Below are positions 8,514 through 16,463 of a stretch of 64,000 nt of DNA, in pieces (the first letter of the stretch is position 1; each line of letters begins with the position of its first letter). The notes under the pieces were generated by a model that saw only the letters and a program-made list of their open reading frames with translations, made no database searches and was not told the origin of the DNA. This DNA is from Reyranellaceae bacterium (GTDB taxonomy: Bacteria > Pseudomonadota > Alphaproteobacteria > Reyranellales > Reyranellaceae). The stretch spans positions 1-64,000 of the forward strand of contig JALHMM010000024.1 of NCBI GenBank assembly GCA_022844045.1, read 5' to 3'. The translations under genes and the position numbers were made by a program.

Positions 8514-9692
8514 ATGCGCATCATCGGCATCGAGGATCTGCACTGCAACGCCGGCTGGCGGGTTTTCTCGTTCCTCAAGATCACCACCGACGAGGGCCTC
8601 ATCGGCTGGTCGGAGTACAACGAGAGCTACGGCAGCGGCGGGCTGACCGCGGTGATCCACCGTCTGGCGCATCACCTGATCGGACAGGATCCGCGGCCGG
8701 TCGAGCGCATCAGCTCGCAGCTCTACGCCATCACGCGTCAGGCGCCGGGCGGCATGAACGCCCAGGCGATCGCGGCGATCGAGAATGCGCTGCTCGATGT
8801 CAAGGCCAAGGCGCTGGGCATACCGGTCTACGCGCTGTTCGGCGGCCCGGTGCGCGATCGCCTGCCGCTCTACTGGTCGCATTGCGGCAGCTATCGCCTC
8901 AACAATGCCGAGGTGATGGGGCTCGAGCCGGTACGCGGCTACGACGATCTGGTGAAGCTCGGCAAGCACGTGAAGGAGCGCGGCTTCAAGGCGCTGAAGA
9001 CCAACATCTTCATGTTCGACCGCGGCAAGCCCTACATGCATCAGCCCGGCTTCGGCCGGAACCCGGGCTGGCCCGAGCTCAACGTCGACAACCGCATCCT
9101 CGGCGCGATCACCGACGGCCTGGCCGCCTTCCGCCAGGGCGGCGGCAAGGAGATGGGCATCCTTCTCGACACCAATTTCAACTTCAAGACCGATGGCTAT
9201 GTGAAGGTGGCGCGCACGGTCGAGCCCTATGACCTGTTCTGGCTGGAGATCGACACCTACGATCCCGAAGGCCTCGCCTATATCAGGCGCAAGGCCAACA
9301 TGCCGATCGCCTCCTGCGAGTCGCTGTTCGGTCGTCGCGGCTTCCGGCCGTTCTTCGAGAACCGCTCGATGGATACCGCGATCGTCGACGTGCCGTGGAA
9401 CGGGCTGCTCGAGTCGGTGAAGATCGCGGCGATGGCCGAGGCCTACGAGATCAACTGCGCGCCGCATAACTTCTACGGCCACCTGTCGACCCTGATGAGC
9501 GCGCATTTCTGCGCCGCGATCCCCAACTTCCGGGTGATGGAGATCGACATCGACGACGTGCCATGGAAGGACGACCTCGTTACTCATCCGCCGGTGATCG
9601 AGAACGGCGAGCTCATCGTGCCGACGCGTCCCGGCTGGGGCGCCGACGTCGACGAGGAAGCCGTGCGCGCCCACCCCGCGCGCGCCGGCTGA
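8514..9692 (+). CDS. Mandelate racemase/muconate lactonizing enzyme family protein (copy 3)
   Basis: A 392-residue enolase-superfamily enzyme, clearly of a different subgroup from copies 1 and 2. Candidate residues are Lys162 in LKTN, Asp219 in LDTN, Glu245 in WLEID (where the others have FEEP), Glu269 in SCES and His318 in APHNFYGH. All three metal ligands are present, so it should be active. There is an insertion between the first lysine and the Asp strand (about residues 165-205, GKPYMHQPGFGRNPGW), unusual for the family and perhaps part of the active-site lid. A GGGGAGGGG ribosome-binding site precedes the start. It stands alone between a repeat element and lptD. Likely a sugar-acid dehydratase; substrate unknown. 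Confidence 0.9.
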   Translation: MRIIGIEDLHCNAGWRVFSFLKITTDEGLIGWSEYNESYGSGGLTAVIHRLAHHLIGQDPRPVERISSQLYAITRQAPGGMNAQAIAAIENALLDVKAKALGIPVYALFGGPVRDRLPLYWSHCGSYRLNNAEVMGLEPVRGYDDLVKLGKHVKERGFKALKTNIFMFDRGKPYMHQPGFGRNPGWPELNVDNRILGAITDGLAAFRQGGGKEMGILLDTNFNFKTDGYVKVARTVEPYDLFWLEIDTYDPEGLAYIRRKANMPIASCESLFGRRGFRPFFENRSMDTAIVDVPWNGLLESVKIAAMAEAYEINCAPHNFYGHLSTLMSAHFCAAIPNFRVMEIDIDDVPWKDDLVTHPPVIENGELIVPTRPGWGADVDEEAVRAHPARAG

Positions 9693-9731
9693 AGCAGGGC
9701 GCATTGATCTCCGGCGGTGCGTGCGCATCTA

Positions 9732-9880
9732 CCTTCCCCCGCTGGCGGGGGAAGGTGGCGCGAAGCGCCGGATGGGGGTGGCTCTCGCGGCCAGACGCGG
9801 TCTTCGAAAGACATCGCCTCCGTCTTCGACAGCCACCCCCATCCGCCCTTCGGGCACCTTCCCCCGCCAGCGGGGGAAGG
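9732..9880. repeat. Palindromic intergenic repeat, long form (149 bp), abutting lptD
   Basis: Terminal hairpins lie at 9732-9755 and 9857-9880 (CCTTCCCCCGC...GCGGGGGAAGG), with an inner stem at 9770-9783 and 9831-9844. It belongs to the same family as the copies at 8359, 12901, 15020, 30608 and 54972. The end of its right arm, GGGGGAAGG, sits nine bases before the proposed lptD start codon. Confidence 0.88.
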
Positions 9881-9889
9881 TATTGGTGG

Positions 9890-12064
9890 GTGGCGCTGCT
9901 CCTATCACTGCTCGCCTGGTGCGGCGTGGCGCAGGCGCAGACGGCGCCGCCGCGCGGTGGCGGCGAGACGCTGGTGTTGGCCAACGAGGTGATCCGCGAG
10001 GCGGGCGGCCGCCGTCTGATCGCGCGCGGCATGGTCGAGCTGCGTCGCGGGGCGCGCTCGATCATCGCCGACGAGATCGTCTACGATTCGAGCAGCGACC
10101 GCCTGCGCGCCGCCGGCAATGTCGCGGTGATCGACGACAACGGCGAGGTGGTGTTCTTCTCCGACGTCGACGTCGACACCGCCTTCACCGACGGCGCCGG
10201 ACGCGACATCCGCATGGTGCTGCGGCGCAATTGGCGGGTGCGCGCCAGCGATGGCCAGTTGAGCACCAAGGATGGCCGCCAGTTCGCGCTGCGACAGGCC
10301 CAGGCGACGCCCTGCGACGAGTGCGCGAAGAATCCCGATCGCCCGCCGGTCTGGCGCATCACCGCGCGCCGTGTCGTCGTCGACGAAAGCTCCAAGGATT
10401 TCATCTACAACAACGCGGCGCTGGAGATGTTCGGCGTGCCGGTGGCCTACACGCCGTACTTCACCCACCCCGCGCCCGACGTGCGCCGGCGCACCGGCCT
10501 GGTGTCGTTCAATGTCGGCCGCAACGCCTTGCGCGGCTTCTACGGCGAGCCGCAGTACTTCATCGCTATCGACGACAGCTCCGATCTGTCGCTGCGCCCG
10601 CGCCTCTACGTGGAGCGTCCGACGCGACCGCTATTCGACGTGGAACTGCGCAAGAGAGGCGACACCTTCGATGCCTCGCTGCGGCCGCGTTTCGCCTATG
10701 ACGGCGGCCGGCTGCGCTATCTGCTGCGTGGTGCGCTGAACTGGGACATCGACCCGAACTGGCGCGCGGTGGCTGACGCCGACTATTCCAGCGACCTCAC
10801 TTTCCATCAGGACTTCAGTGTCGTCCGCCAATCCCTCGCCCGTTCGGTGGCGGCGGTCGAGCGCTTCGCCCCGCAATCCTTCCTGCAGTTCCGTGCCGCG
10901 CATTACCAGAATCTCTATATCGACACCTTTGACAGCCGCGCGCCCACCGCCGGTTTCCAGGCGCTCTCGCACCAGCGCATCCCGGTGCCCGATGCGGGTG
11001 GCACACTGGAACTGCGCACGCTGTTGCGCGAGACGCTGCGCGAGGGCGGGCCCTCGACCACCAGCGCGATCCAGACCGTGGAGTGGCAGCGCCGCGCGCT
11101 GATCGGCGGCGGTCAGGTCCTGGGTTTCGGCGCGCAGCTCATGGGCCGGCTCGATCGCACCACATCGGGACCGGCGGACATCACCGATCCGCTGTCCAGC
11201 GGCCTGCCGATCGCCGCGCGTGGCTGGGCTTCGAGCGACGCGACCGGCTGGCTCGACTGGTCCTATCCCTTCGTCGCGCCGGTGGGCGAGCGCGGCTCCC
11301 TGGTGATCGAGCCCAAGGCGATGCTGATCGGCTCGGGCAGGATCGCCGGCACGCGACCGACTCTCAACGAGGATTCGCGCAGCCTCGAAATGGACTTCAG
11401 CTCGATCTTCTCGCTGAACCGCCACACCGGCTTCGATCGGCGCGAGAGCGGGCTGCGCGTGGTCTATGGCCTGCGCTCGACCCTGGGCTTCGCCACGGGC
11501 GAGCAGCTGACGGTCGAGGCCGGCCAGCTACGCTACCTCGCGGGCAACGATAACTTCGGCGGGCGCCTGCGCGCGCCCGGCGACAAGGCCTCGGACTGGG
11601 TGCTCGGCATACGCGCCGACATCGGCCAGCCGCTGTCGCTCGACCTGTACGGCCGCTTCGATGCGCGCGATTTCGGCGTGGTGCAGGCCTATGTCGCGCC
11701 CACTGTGCGGCATCAGCTCTTCGGTCGCGAGGCGAGCCTGACGGTGGGCTATGCGCATGAAGGCTCGGCCAGTCCGCTCGGCCGCTATACGGGTGTGGCG
11801 CCGCCCCGTGACTCCGTCATCGCATTGGCGCGCTTGCCGATCGGCGAGCACTGGACCATCGATGGCGGCGCCCGTTACGACATCACCCGCCGCAATTTCA
11901 CCGACTACCAGGCCGGCATCACCTACGAGGACGAATGCTTCGTCGTTCGCGTGCTGGGCCAGCGCGGCCTCTATTTCGCCGGCGTCAGCACCGACGCCGC
12001 CGCGCGCGTCCTCGTGCAGGTGACGTTCAAGCAGCTCACGAGCCTGGGCTTCCAGTTCAACTGA
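9890..12064 (+). CDS. lptD: LPS-assembly protein LptD (outer-membrane LPS translocon)
   Basis: A 724-residue outer-membrane protein that inserts lipopolysaccharide into the outer leaflet together with LptE. From the GTG at 9890 there is a short signal (ALLLSLLAWCGVAQAQ), an OstA/LptA-like beta-jellyroll (about residues 25-180: LVLANEV, IVYDSSSDRLRAAGNV), the CDEC cysteine pair followed by NPDRPPVWRI, then a long barrel ending in the outer-membrane signature Phe-Asn (LGFQFN). The YEDECF motif near the end is typical of alphaproteobacterial LptD. The frame stays open upstream through the palindromic repeat into the previous gene, but those residues look non-coding; GTG 9890 with GGGGAAGG ahead is the best start. 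It is not next to surA, pdxA or ksgA, its usual neighbours. Confidence 0.88.
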   Translation: MALLLSLLAWCGVAQAQTAPPRGGGETLVLANEVIREAGGRRLIARGMVELRRGARSIIADEIVYDSSSDRLRAAGNVAVIDDNGEVVFFSDVDVDTAFTDGAGRDIRMVLRRNWRVRASDGQLSTKDGRQFALRQAQATPCDECAKNPDRPPVWRITARRVVVDESSKDFIYNNAALEMFGVPVAYTPYFTHPAPDVRRRTGLVSFNVGRNALRGFYGEPQYFIAIDDSSDLSLRPRLYVERPTRPLFDVELRKRGDTFDASLRPRFAYDGGRLRYLLRGALNWDIDPNWRAVADADYSSDLTFHQDFSVVRQSLARSVAAVERFAPQSFLQFRAAHYQNLYIDTFDSRAPTAGFQALSHQRIPVPDAGGTLELRTLLRETLREGGPSTTSAIQTVEWQRRALIGGGQVLGFGAQLMGRLDRTTSGPADITDPLSSGLPIAARGWASSDATGWLDWSYPFVAPVGERGSLVIEPKAMLIGSGRIAGTRPTLNEDSRSLEMDFSSIFSLNRHTGFDRRESGLRVVYGLRSTLGFATGEQLTVEAGQLRYLAGNDNFGGRLRAPGDKASDWVLGIRADIGQPLSLDLYGRFDARDFGVVQAYVAPTVRHQLFGREASLTVGYAHEGSASPLGRYTGVAPPRDSVIALARLPIGEHWTIDGGARYDITRRNFTDYQAGITYEDECFVVRVLGQRGLYFAGVSTDAAARVLVQVTFKQLTSLGFQFN

Positions 12065-12088
12065 TGGGGACCGCTGGTATCCCAGACG

Positions 12089-12886
12089 CTACGCGCCCAC
12101 CACCAAGGTCGACGCGAGCTGGCGCACGGTCTTGACCAAAGCCATGGCGACGATGCGGCCGGTCTTGCGGTTCTCGGCGCTGACGGCGACATCCTCCATG
12201 AAGGTGAAGCGGCCGAAGGTGCCGACGGCTTCGACCTCGACGACATGCGTGGTGATGGTGGGATCGGCGACGATCACCACGCGCGTGCGGTCGAGCCCGA
12301 TACCGGCCAGCGCCACGGCGGCCGAGATGTTGACGTTCTGCGGATAGAGCCGCGCGCCCTCGCGCACCGGGCCGTCGAACACGACATGCGGCCGCGTGAG
12401 CGAATCGAGATCGACGAGGTCCTGCGCCGCCGTGCCCTTCCACGCCGAGGGATCCTTGCGCACCGTCACGGTCACCGACTCGAGCCCGCCCACGGCGGCG
12501 GCCGAGAGGATGTCGATGGCGCCGATGCCGGCGGAGGGCAGGATCAGCCGCTTGCCGTTGCGCTTGGCTGCCGCCAACACCCGTTCGTACAGCGCTGTGT
12601 CGGTGAAGGCGCCGACGGAAGTCACCAGCAGGTCCATGCCGTTCTCCAGCACGCGCTCGGCATGGGCGCGCACCGCGTCGTGTCCGGCGCACTCGACCAC
12701 GACGTCCATGCCGTAGTCGAAGAAGCGCTCAGGATCGTGAGTGATGTCGGGCTTCGTGGTGATCTCCTCACGCGGCCGGCGCACCAGGGCGGCGCGCAGC
12801 TCGACGCCTTCGATGCGCCCCGCCGCCATCGCCTCGCGCACATGCAGGCCGATGGCGCCATACCCGATCAATCCCAGACGCAGCAT
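12089..12886 (-). CDS. nadX: L-aspartate dehydrogenase (NadX-type)
   Basis: A 265-residue NAD(P)-dependent enzyme. The Rossmann motif GLIGYGAIG opens the protein, followed by VVECAGHDAVR and LLVTSVGAF. The C-terminal catalytic domain has the family-specific YPQNVNISAAVALAGIG stretch and VADPTITTHVVEVEA. NadX oxidises aspartate to iminoaspartate, feeding NAD synthesis, or acts in aspartate catabolism. No nadA or nadC lies nearby, so the role here is open. It is convergent with lptD (24-base gap), and its start is 14 bases from a palindromic repeat; AGGAAG supplies the ribosome-binding site. Confidence 0.9.
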   Translation of the reverse strand: MLRLGLIGYGAIGLHVREAMAAGRIEGVELRAALVRRPREEITTKPDITHDPERFFDYGMDVVVECAGHDAVRAHAERVLENGMDLLVTSVGAFTDTALYERVLAAAKRNGKRLILPSAGIGAIDILSAAAVGGLESVTVTVRKDPSAWKGTAAQDLVDLDSLTRPHVVFDGPVREGARLYPQNVNISAAVALAGIGLDRTRVVIVADPTITTHVVEVEAVGTFGRFTFMEDVAVSAENRKTGRIVAMALVKTVRQLASTLVVGA

Positions 12887-12900
12887 GTCTTCTTCCTTTC

Positions 12901-13055
12901 CCTTCTCCCCGCGCAGGCGGGGAGAAGGTGCCGAGCGTTAGCGAGGCGGATGAGGCGCTTCCTCGCGCAACGACCAATGCCGTCGTTGTTGGGGCACCGC
13001 GAAGCCCCTCATCCGCCCTTCGGGCACCTTCTCCCCCGCCTGCGCGGGGAGAAGG
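12901..13055. repeat. Palindromic intergenic repeat, long form (155 bp)
   Basis: Terminal hairpins lie at 12901-12928 and 13027-13055 (CCTTCTCCCCGC...GCGGGGAGAAGG). The inner half contains GAGGCGGATGAGG answered by CCTCATCCGCC. It fills almost the whole gap between the divergent nadX and gnd genes, so their promoters must overlap or lie inside it. Confidence 0.88.
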
Positions 13056-13099
13056 ACTAAGCTTTACCGAGCCGTCCCTGGCACGCTATCACGACTGCC

Positions 13100-14527
13100 A
13101 TGCGATCGTCGGCATTGGGCCTGATGGGCCTCGGCGTCATGGGCGCCAATCTCGCGCGTAACCTCGCCCGCAATGGCGCACGGTTGGCATTGTTCGACAC
13201 GGCGCCCGGCGTGGCGGCACCCTTGGCCAAGGATATCGGCGAGGGCGCCGTCGGCGCCGACGATATCGCCGGCCTGATCGCAGCCCTGCCGGCGCCGCGC
13301 AGCATCATGCTGATGGTGCCGGCCGGCCAGCCGGTCGACGACGCGCTCGAGGCGCTGCGACCGCATCTCGGCGCCGGCGACATCGTCATCGACGGCGGCA
13401 ATTCCTTCTATCGCGACACCCAGCGCCGGCAGATCGAGTTCGCGCGCCAGGGCATACATGTGCTGGGCTTCGGCGTTTCCGGCGGCGCCGAGGGCGCGCT
13501 CAAGGGCCCGGCGATCATGGCCGGCGGCGAGACCGCGGCCGTGGCGTCGGTGGCGCCACTGTTCGAGGCGATCGCGGCCGAGGCGCCCGACGGCTCGGCT
13601 TGCTTCGCGCGCGTCGGCGCCGGCGCGGCGGGGCATTTCGTCAAGTCCGTGCACAACGGCATCGAATACGCCCACATGCAACTGATCGCCGAGACCTGGC
13701 ATCTGCTGCGCCGCATGGTCGGCATGAGCCACGAGGAGGCGCGCACCATCTTCGCGCGCTGGGCCGAGGGCGAGCTGTCGTCCTTCCTGATGGAATGCGC
13801 GGTGCAGGTGCTCGACACGCGCGATCCTGAAACGGGTACGCCGATGATCGAGCGCGTCGTCGACACGGCGGAGCAGAAGGGCACCGGCCAGTGGACCGCC
13901 AACGCCGCGCTGGCCTATGGCGTCGCCGCGCCCACGCTCGCCGAGGCGGTGCATGCGCGTTGTCTCTCGGCGCTGAAGAGCGATCGCCTCGCCAATGAGA
14001 CGGCGCTCGGCCCTTCGACCATGGCCTTCGCCGGCGATCGCATGGCGCTGACCGCCGCTTTGGGCCGCGCGCTGCTGGCCGCCAACATCGCCGTGTTCGC
14101 GCAGGGCTTCGCGCTGATGCGCGCCGCCGACCAGGAGGAGGGCTGGGGCGTCGACCTCGCCACCGTGGCCAGGGTCTGGCAAGGCGGCTGCATCGTGCGC
14201 TCCGATCTACTCGAGCCGATCGCCGAGGCCTGCGCCTCGCTGCCGGCGGGCACCAACCTGCTGCGCGCGCCGGCCCTGTGGCGCTTGGTCAACGCCGGCG
14301 ACGCCTCGTGGCGCCAAGTCGTGGTGACGGCGATCGCCCATGGCGTGCCGGTGCCGGCCTTCGCCTCCGCGCTGTCCTATGTCGATGCGCTGCGCACCGG
14401 CCGGCTGTGGGCCGACATGATCGCCGCCCAGCGCGACGTCTTCGGCCAGCATGGCTTCACCCGCCTCGACAAGCCCGGCCGCCATCACGCCGTCTGGGCG
14501 CCTTACGCCGGCGACGACAAAGGCTGA
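13100..14527 (+). CDS. gnd: 6-phosphogluconate dehydrogenase, decarboxylating
   Basis: A 475-residue cytosolic enzyme converting 6-phosphogluconate to ribulose 5-phosphate with NAD(P)+. The N-terminal Rossmann domain has GLMGLGVMGANLARN. IDGGNSFYRDT and GVSGGAEGA are substrate-binding motifs, and KSVHNGIEYAHMQ carries the catalytic Lys. The helical C-terminal domain has DTAEQKGTGQWT and RDVFGQHGFTR near the end. Length is normal for the long dimeric class. The stop overlaps the gluconokinase start by one base (TGATG), so the two enzymes that take gluconate to ribulose 5-phosphate are coupled. Confidence 0.95.
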   Translation: MRSSALGLMGLGVMGANLARNLARNGARLALFDTAPGVAAPLAKDIGEGAVGADDIAGLIAALPAPRSIMLMVPAGQPVDDALEALRPHLGAGDIVIDGGNSFYRDTQRRQIEFARQGIHVLGFGVSGGAEGALKGPAIMAGGETAAVASVAPLFEAIAAEAPDGSACFARVGAGAAGHFVKSVHNGIEYAHMQLIAETWHLLRRMVGMSHEEARTIFARWAEGELSSFLMECAVQVLDTRDPETGTPMIERVVDTAEQKGTGQWTANAALAYGVAAPTLAEAVHARCLSALKSDRLANETALGPSTMAFAGDRMALTAALGRALLAANIAVFAQGFALMRAADQEEGWGVDLATVARVWQGGCIVRSDLLEPIAEACASLPAGTNLLRAPALWRLVNAGDASWRQVVVTAIAHGVPVPAFASALSYVDALRTGRLWADMIAAQRDVFGQHGFTRLDKPGRHHAVWAPYAGDDKG

Positions 14528-15012
14528 TGACCGTCTATGTCGTGATGGGCGTGTCGGGCTGCGGCAAGTCGACGGTCGGCAAGCTGATCGCCGAGGGGTT
14601 GAACGCACGCTACGCCGAAGGCGATTCCTTCCATCCACCTCAGAACGTCGAGAAGATGCGCGGCGGCCAGCCGCTCGACGACAACGACCGCGCGCCCTGG
14701 CTCGCGGCGATGGCCGCGGCGATCCGGGACTGGAATGCCAAGGGCGAGACCGTGGTGCTGGCATGCTCGGCGCTGAAGCGCCGTTATCGCGACATGCTGC
14801 GGTCCGGCGGCGACGTGCGCTTTATCCATCTGGCCGGCGACAAGGCGCTGATCGCCGCGCGGCTGGCGGCGCGCACGGACCACTACATGCCGCCGACTCT
14901 GCTCGACAGCCAGTTCGCCACGCTCGAACCGCCCGGCGACGACGAGGCGATCACCATCGTCATCGATGCCTCGGTCGAGGTAATCGCCCAGCGCGCACTC
15001 GCGCGTTTATAG
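14527..15012 (+). CDS. gntK: Gluconokinase
   Basis: A 161-residue P-loop kinase, GntK class. Walker A is GVSGCGKST near residue 10. EGDSFHPPQNVEKMRGGQPL is the gluconate-binding stretch, then ACSALKRRYRDMLR and the late DHYMPPTLLDSQFATLE motif that marks this family. It phosphorylates gluconate to 6-phosphogluconate, the substrate of the gene immediately before it. The start is fixed by the TGATG overlap. No gluconate permease is seen beside it. Confidence 0.94.
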   Translation: MTVYVVMGVSGCGKSTVGKLIAEGLNARYAEGDSFHPPQNVEKMRGGQPLDDNDRAPWLAAMAAAIRDWNAKGETVVLACSALKRRYRDMLRSGGDVRFIHLAGDKALIAARLAARTDHYMPPTLLDSQFATLEPPGDDEAITIVIDASVEVIAQRALARL

Positions 15013-15019
15013 GAACTCC

Positions 15020-15139
15020 CCTTCCCCCGGAGGGCGAAGGTGGCGCGGAGCGACGGAAGGGGGATGTCTCAACGCACTCGGAGTCCGTCTTCTACATCCC
15101 CCATCCGCCCTTCGGGCACCTTCCCCCTCCGGGGGAAGG
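15020..15139. repeat. Palindromic intergenic repeat, short form (120 bp)
   Basis: Terminal hairpins lie at 15020-15040 (one base off perfect: AGGGCGAAGG) and 15119-15139. The inner stem is GGGGGATGT answered by ACATCCCCC. It occupies the gap between two convergent genes (gntK and the acyl-CoA dehydrogenase gene), where it could end transcription from both sides. Confidence 0.88.
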
Positions 15140-15143
15140 TAAC

Positions 15144-16319
15144 TCAGTGACGACTCGCCAGCCCGCGCGCCAGGCTCCAGCGATGGACCTCCGACGGGCC
15201 GTCGTAGATGCGGAAGGCGCGAATCTCGCGGAAGATGCGTTCGACCGGCGTGTCGCCGGTGACGCCCAGCCCGCCCAGCACCTGCACGCAGCGATCGGCG
15301 ACGCGGAACAACGCCTCGGACACCGCGACCTTCGACGCGCTCGACTCGAAGCGCGCGTCGCGGCCCTGGTCGAGTACCCAGGCGCAATGCCAGATCGCCA
15401 GCCGCGCCAGATGCAGGTCGATCAGATTGTCGGCGAGCTGGAAGCCGACGCCCTCATGCTCGATCAAGGTCTTGCCGAAAGCCTTGCGGCGGTTGGCGTA
15501 CTCGACCGCGATGTCGTGCGCTCGCCGTGCGGCGCCCAGCCAGCGCATGCAGTGGGTCAGCCGCGCCGGCGCCAGCCGCACCTGGGCGTAGCGGAAGCCG
15601 CGGCCGACTTCGCCCATCACGTCGTCCTTGTGCACCCGCAGATTGTCGAAGCGGATCACGGCGTGGCCGCCTGCCATCGACTCATCGATGGTGTCGAGGA
15701 TGCGCTCGGTGATGATCGCCTTGTTGGGCAGGTCGGCCATGAACATGGTGGCGCCCTTGTCGGCGCCGTCGATCAGGGTGCGCGCCATGATGATCATCAC
15801 GCCCGCGCCTTCGGCGCCGGTGATCAGCCACTTGGTGCCGTTGATCACGAAGTGATCGCCGTCCTGCACCGCGGTGGTGTTCATAGCCGAAGGGTCGGAG
15901 CCGGCGCCCGGTGACGGCTCGGTCATGGCGAAGCAGGAGCGGATGTCACCATTTGCCAGCGGTTTGAGCCAGCGATGATTATGCGCCTCGGTGGCCACCG
16001 CCTCCAGCATGTGCATGTTGCCCTCGTCGGGCGCCATGCAGTGCATCGCCATCGGCCCGAGCAGCGAGTATCCCGCTTCCTCGAAGACGATGGCGCGCTC
16101 GCGATGGGTCAGGCCCATCCCGCCCCATTCCGGCCCGCATTGCGGCGACAGCAGTCCGGCCTGGCGCGCCAGCGCATTGAGCTCGCGCCTCAGCTCGTCA
16201 CTGGGACCGTGCGGCGACTGCCTCGGATCCTTCTCGCGCGGGATGATCGAATCGCGGATGAAGGCGCGCGTGCGCTCCTGCAGCTCGCGGTCGCGGTCGG
16301 TGAGGGCGAAATCGATCAT
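15144..16319 (-). CDS. Acyl-CoA dehydrogenase family protein (ACAD10/11-like)
   Basis: A 391-residue FAD flavoprotein. The N-terminal helical domain includes LSPQCGPEWGGMGL, the middle beta domain has CFAMTEPSPGAGSDPSAM and KWLITGAEGAG, and the C-terminal domain has RKAFGKTLIEHEGVGFQLAD and VLGGLGVTGDTPVERIFRE. At the usual catalytic-base site the sequence is IYDGPSEVHR. Asp stands where medium-chain enzymes have Glu, as in the ACAD10/11-type branch, which acts on long or unusual acyl-CoAs. The start has AGGGGAG ahead. It stands alone and faces gntK across a repeat element. Confidence 0.92.
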   Translation of the reverse strand: MIDFALTDRDRELQERTRAFIRDSIIPREKDPRQSPHGPSDELRRELNALARQAGLLSPQCGPEWGGMGLTHRERAIVFEEAGYSLLGPMAMHCMAPDEGNMHMLEAVATEAHNHRWLKPLANGDIRSCFAMTEPSPGAGSDPSAMNTTAVQDGDHFVINGTKWLITGAEGAGVMIIMARTLIDGADKGATMFMADLPNKAIITERILDTIDESMAGGHAVIRFDNLRVHKDDVMGEVGRGFRYAQVRLAPARLTHCMRWLGAARRAHDIAVEYANRRKAFGKTLIEHEGVGFQLADNLIDLHLARLAIWHCAWVLDQGRDARFESSASKVAVSEALFRVADRCVQVLGGLGVTGDTPVERIFREIRAFRIYDGPSEVHRWSLARGLASRH

Positions 16320-16353
16320 GTGCTGAACTCCCCTTGAAGCTTCCTCATAACTG

Positions 16354-16374
16354 CCTTCTCCCGGAGGCGGAAGG
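16354..16374. repeat. Solo end-hairpin of the palindromic repeat family
   Basis: A single 21-base hairpin, CCTTCTCCC-GGA-GGCGGAAGG with one mismatch, matching the terminal hairpins of the full elements but without the inner stem or a second end. It is probably a decayed copy. It lies in the divergent gap between the acyl-CoA dehydrogenase gene and the ABC receptor gene. Confidence 0.55.
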
Positions 16375-16463
16375 TCAGATGGACGGCGCGTGAGCCTGAA
16401 CGGGGATCGGGGTGACGGCGGTGTGACTCACAATCGCGGACGCAGATGTGCTAACCTCGAACC

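Noticed and set aside
9563-9889. Upstream extension of lptD from an ATG at 9563
   Set aside because: The extension overlaps the previous gene's 3' end and reads through a palindromic repeat; the residues are unlike any LptD N terminus, and a good signal peptide starts only after 9890.
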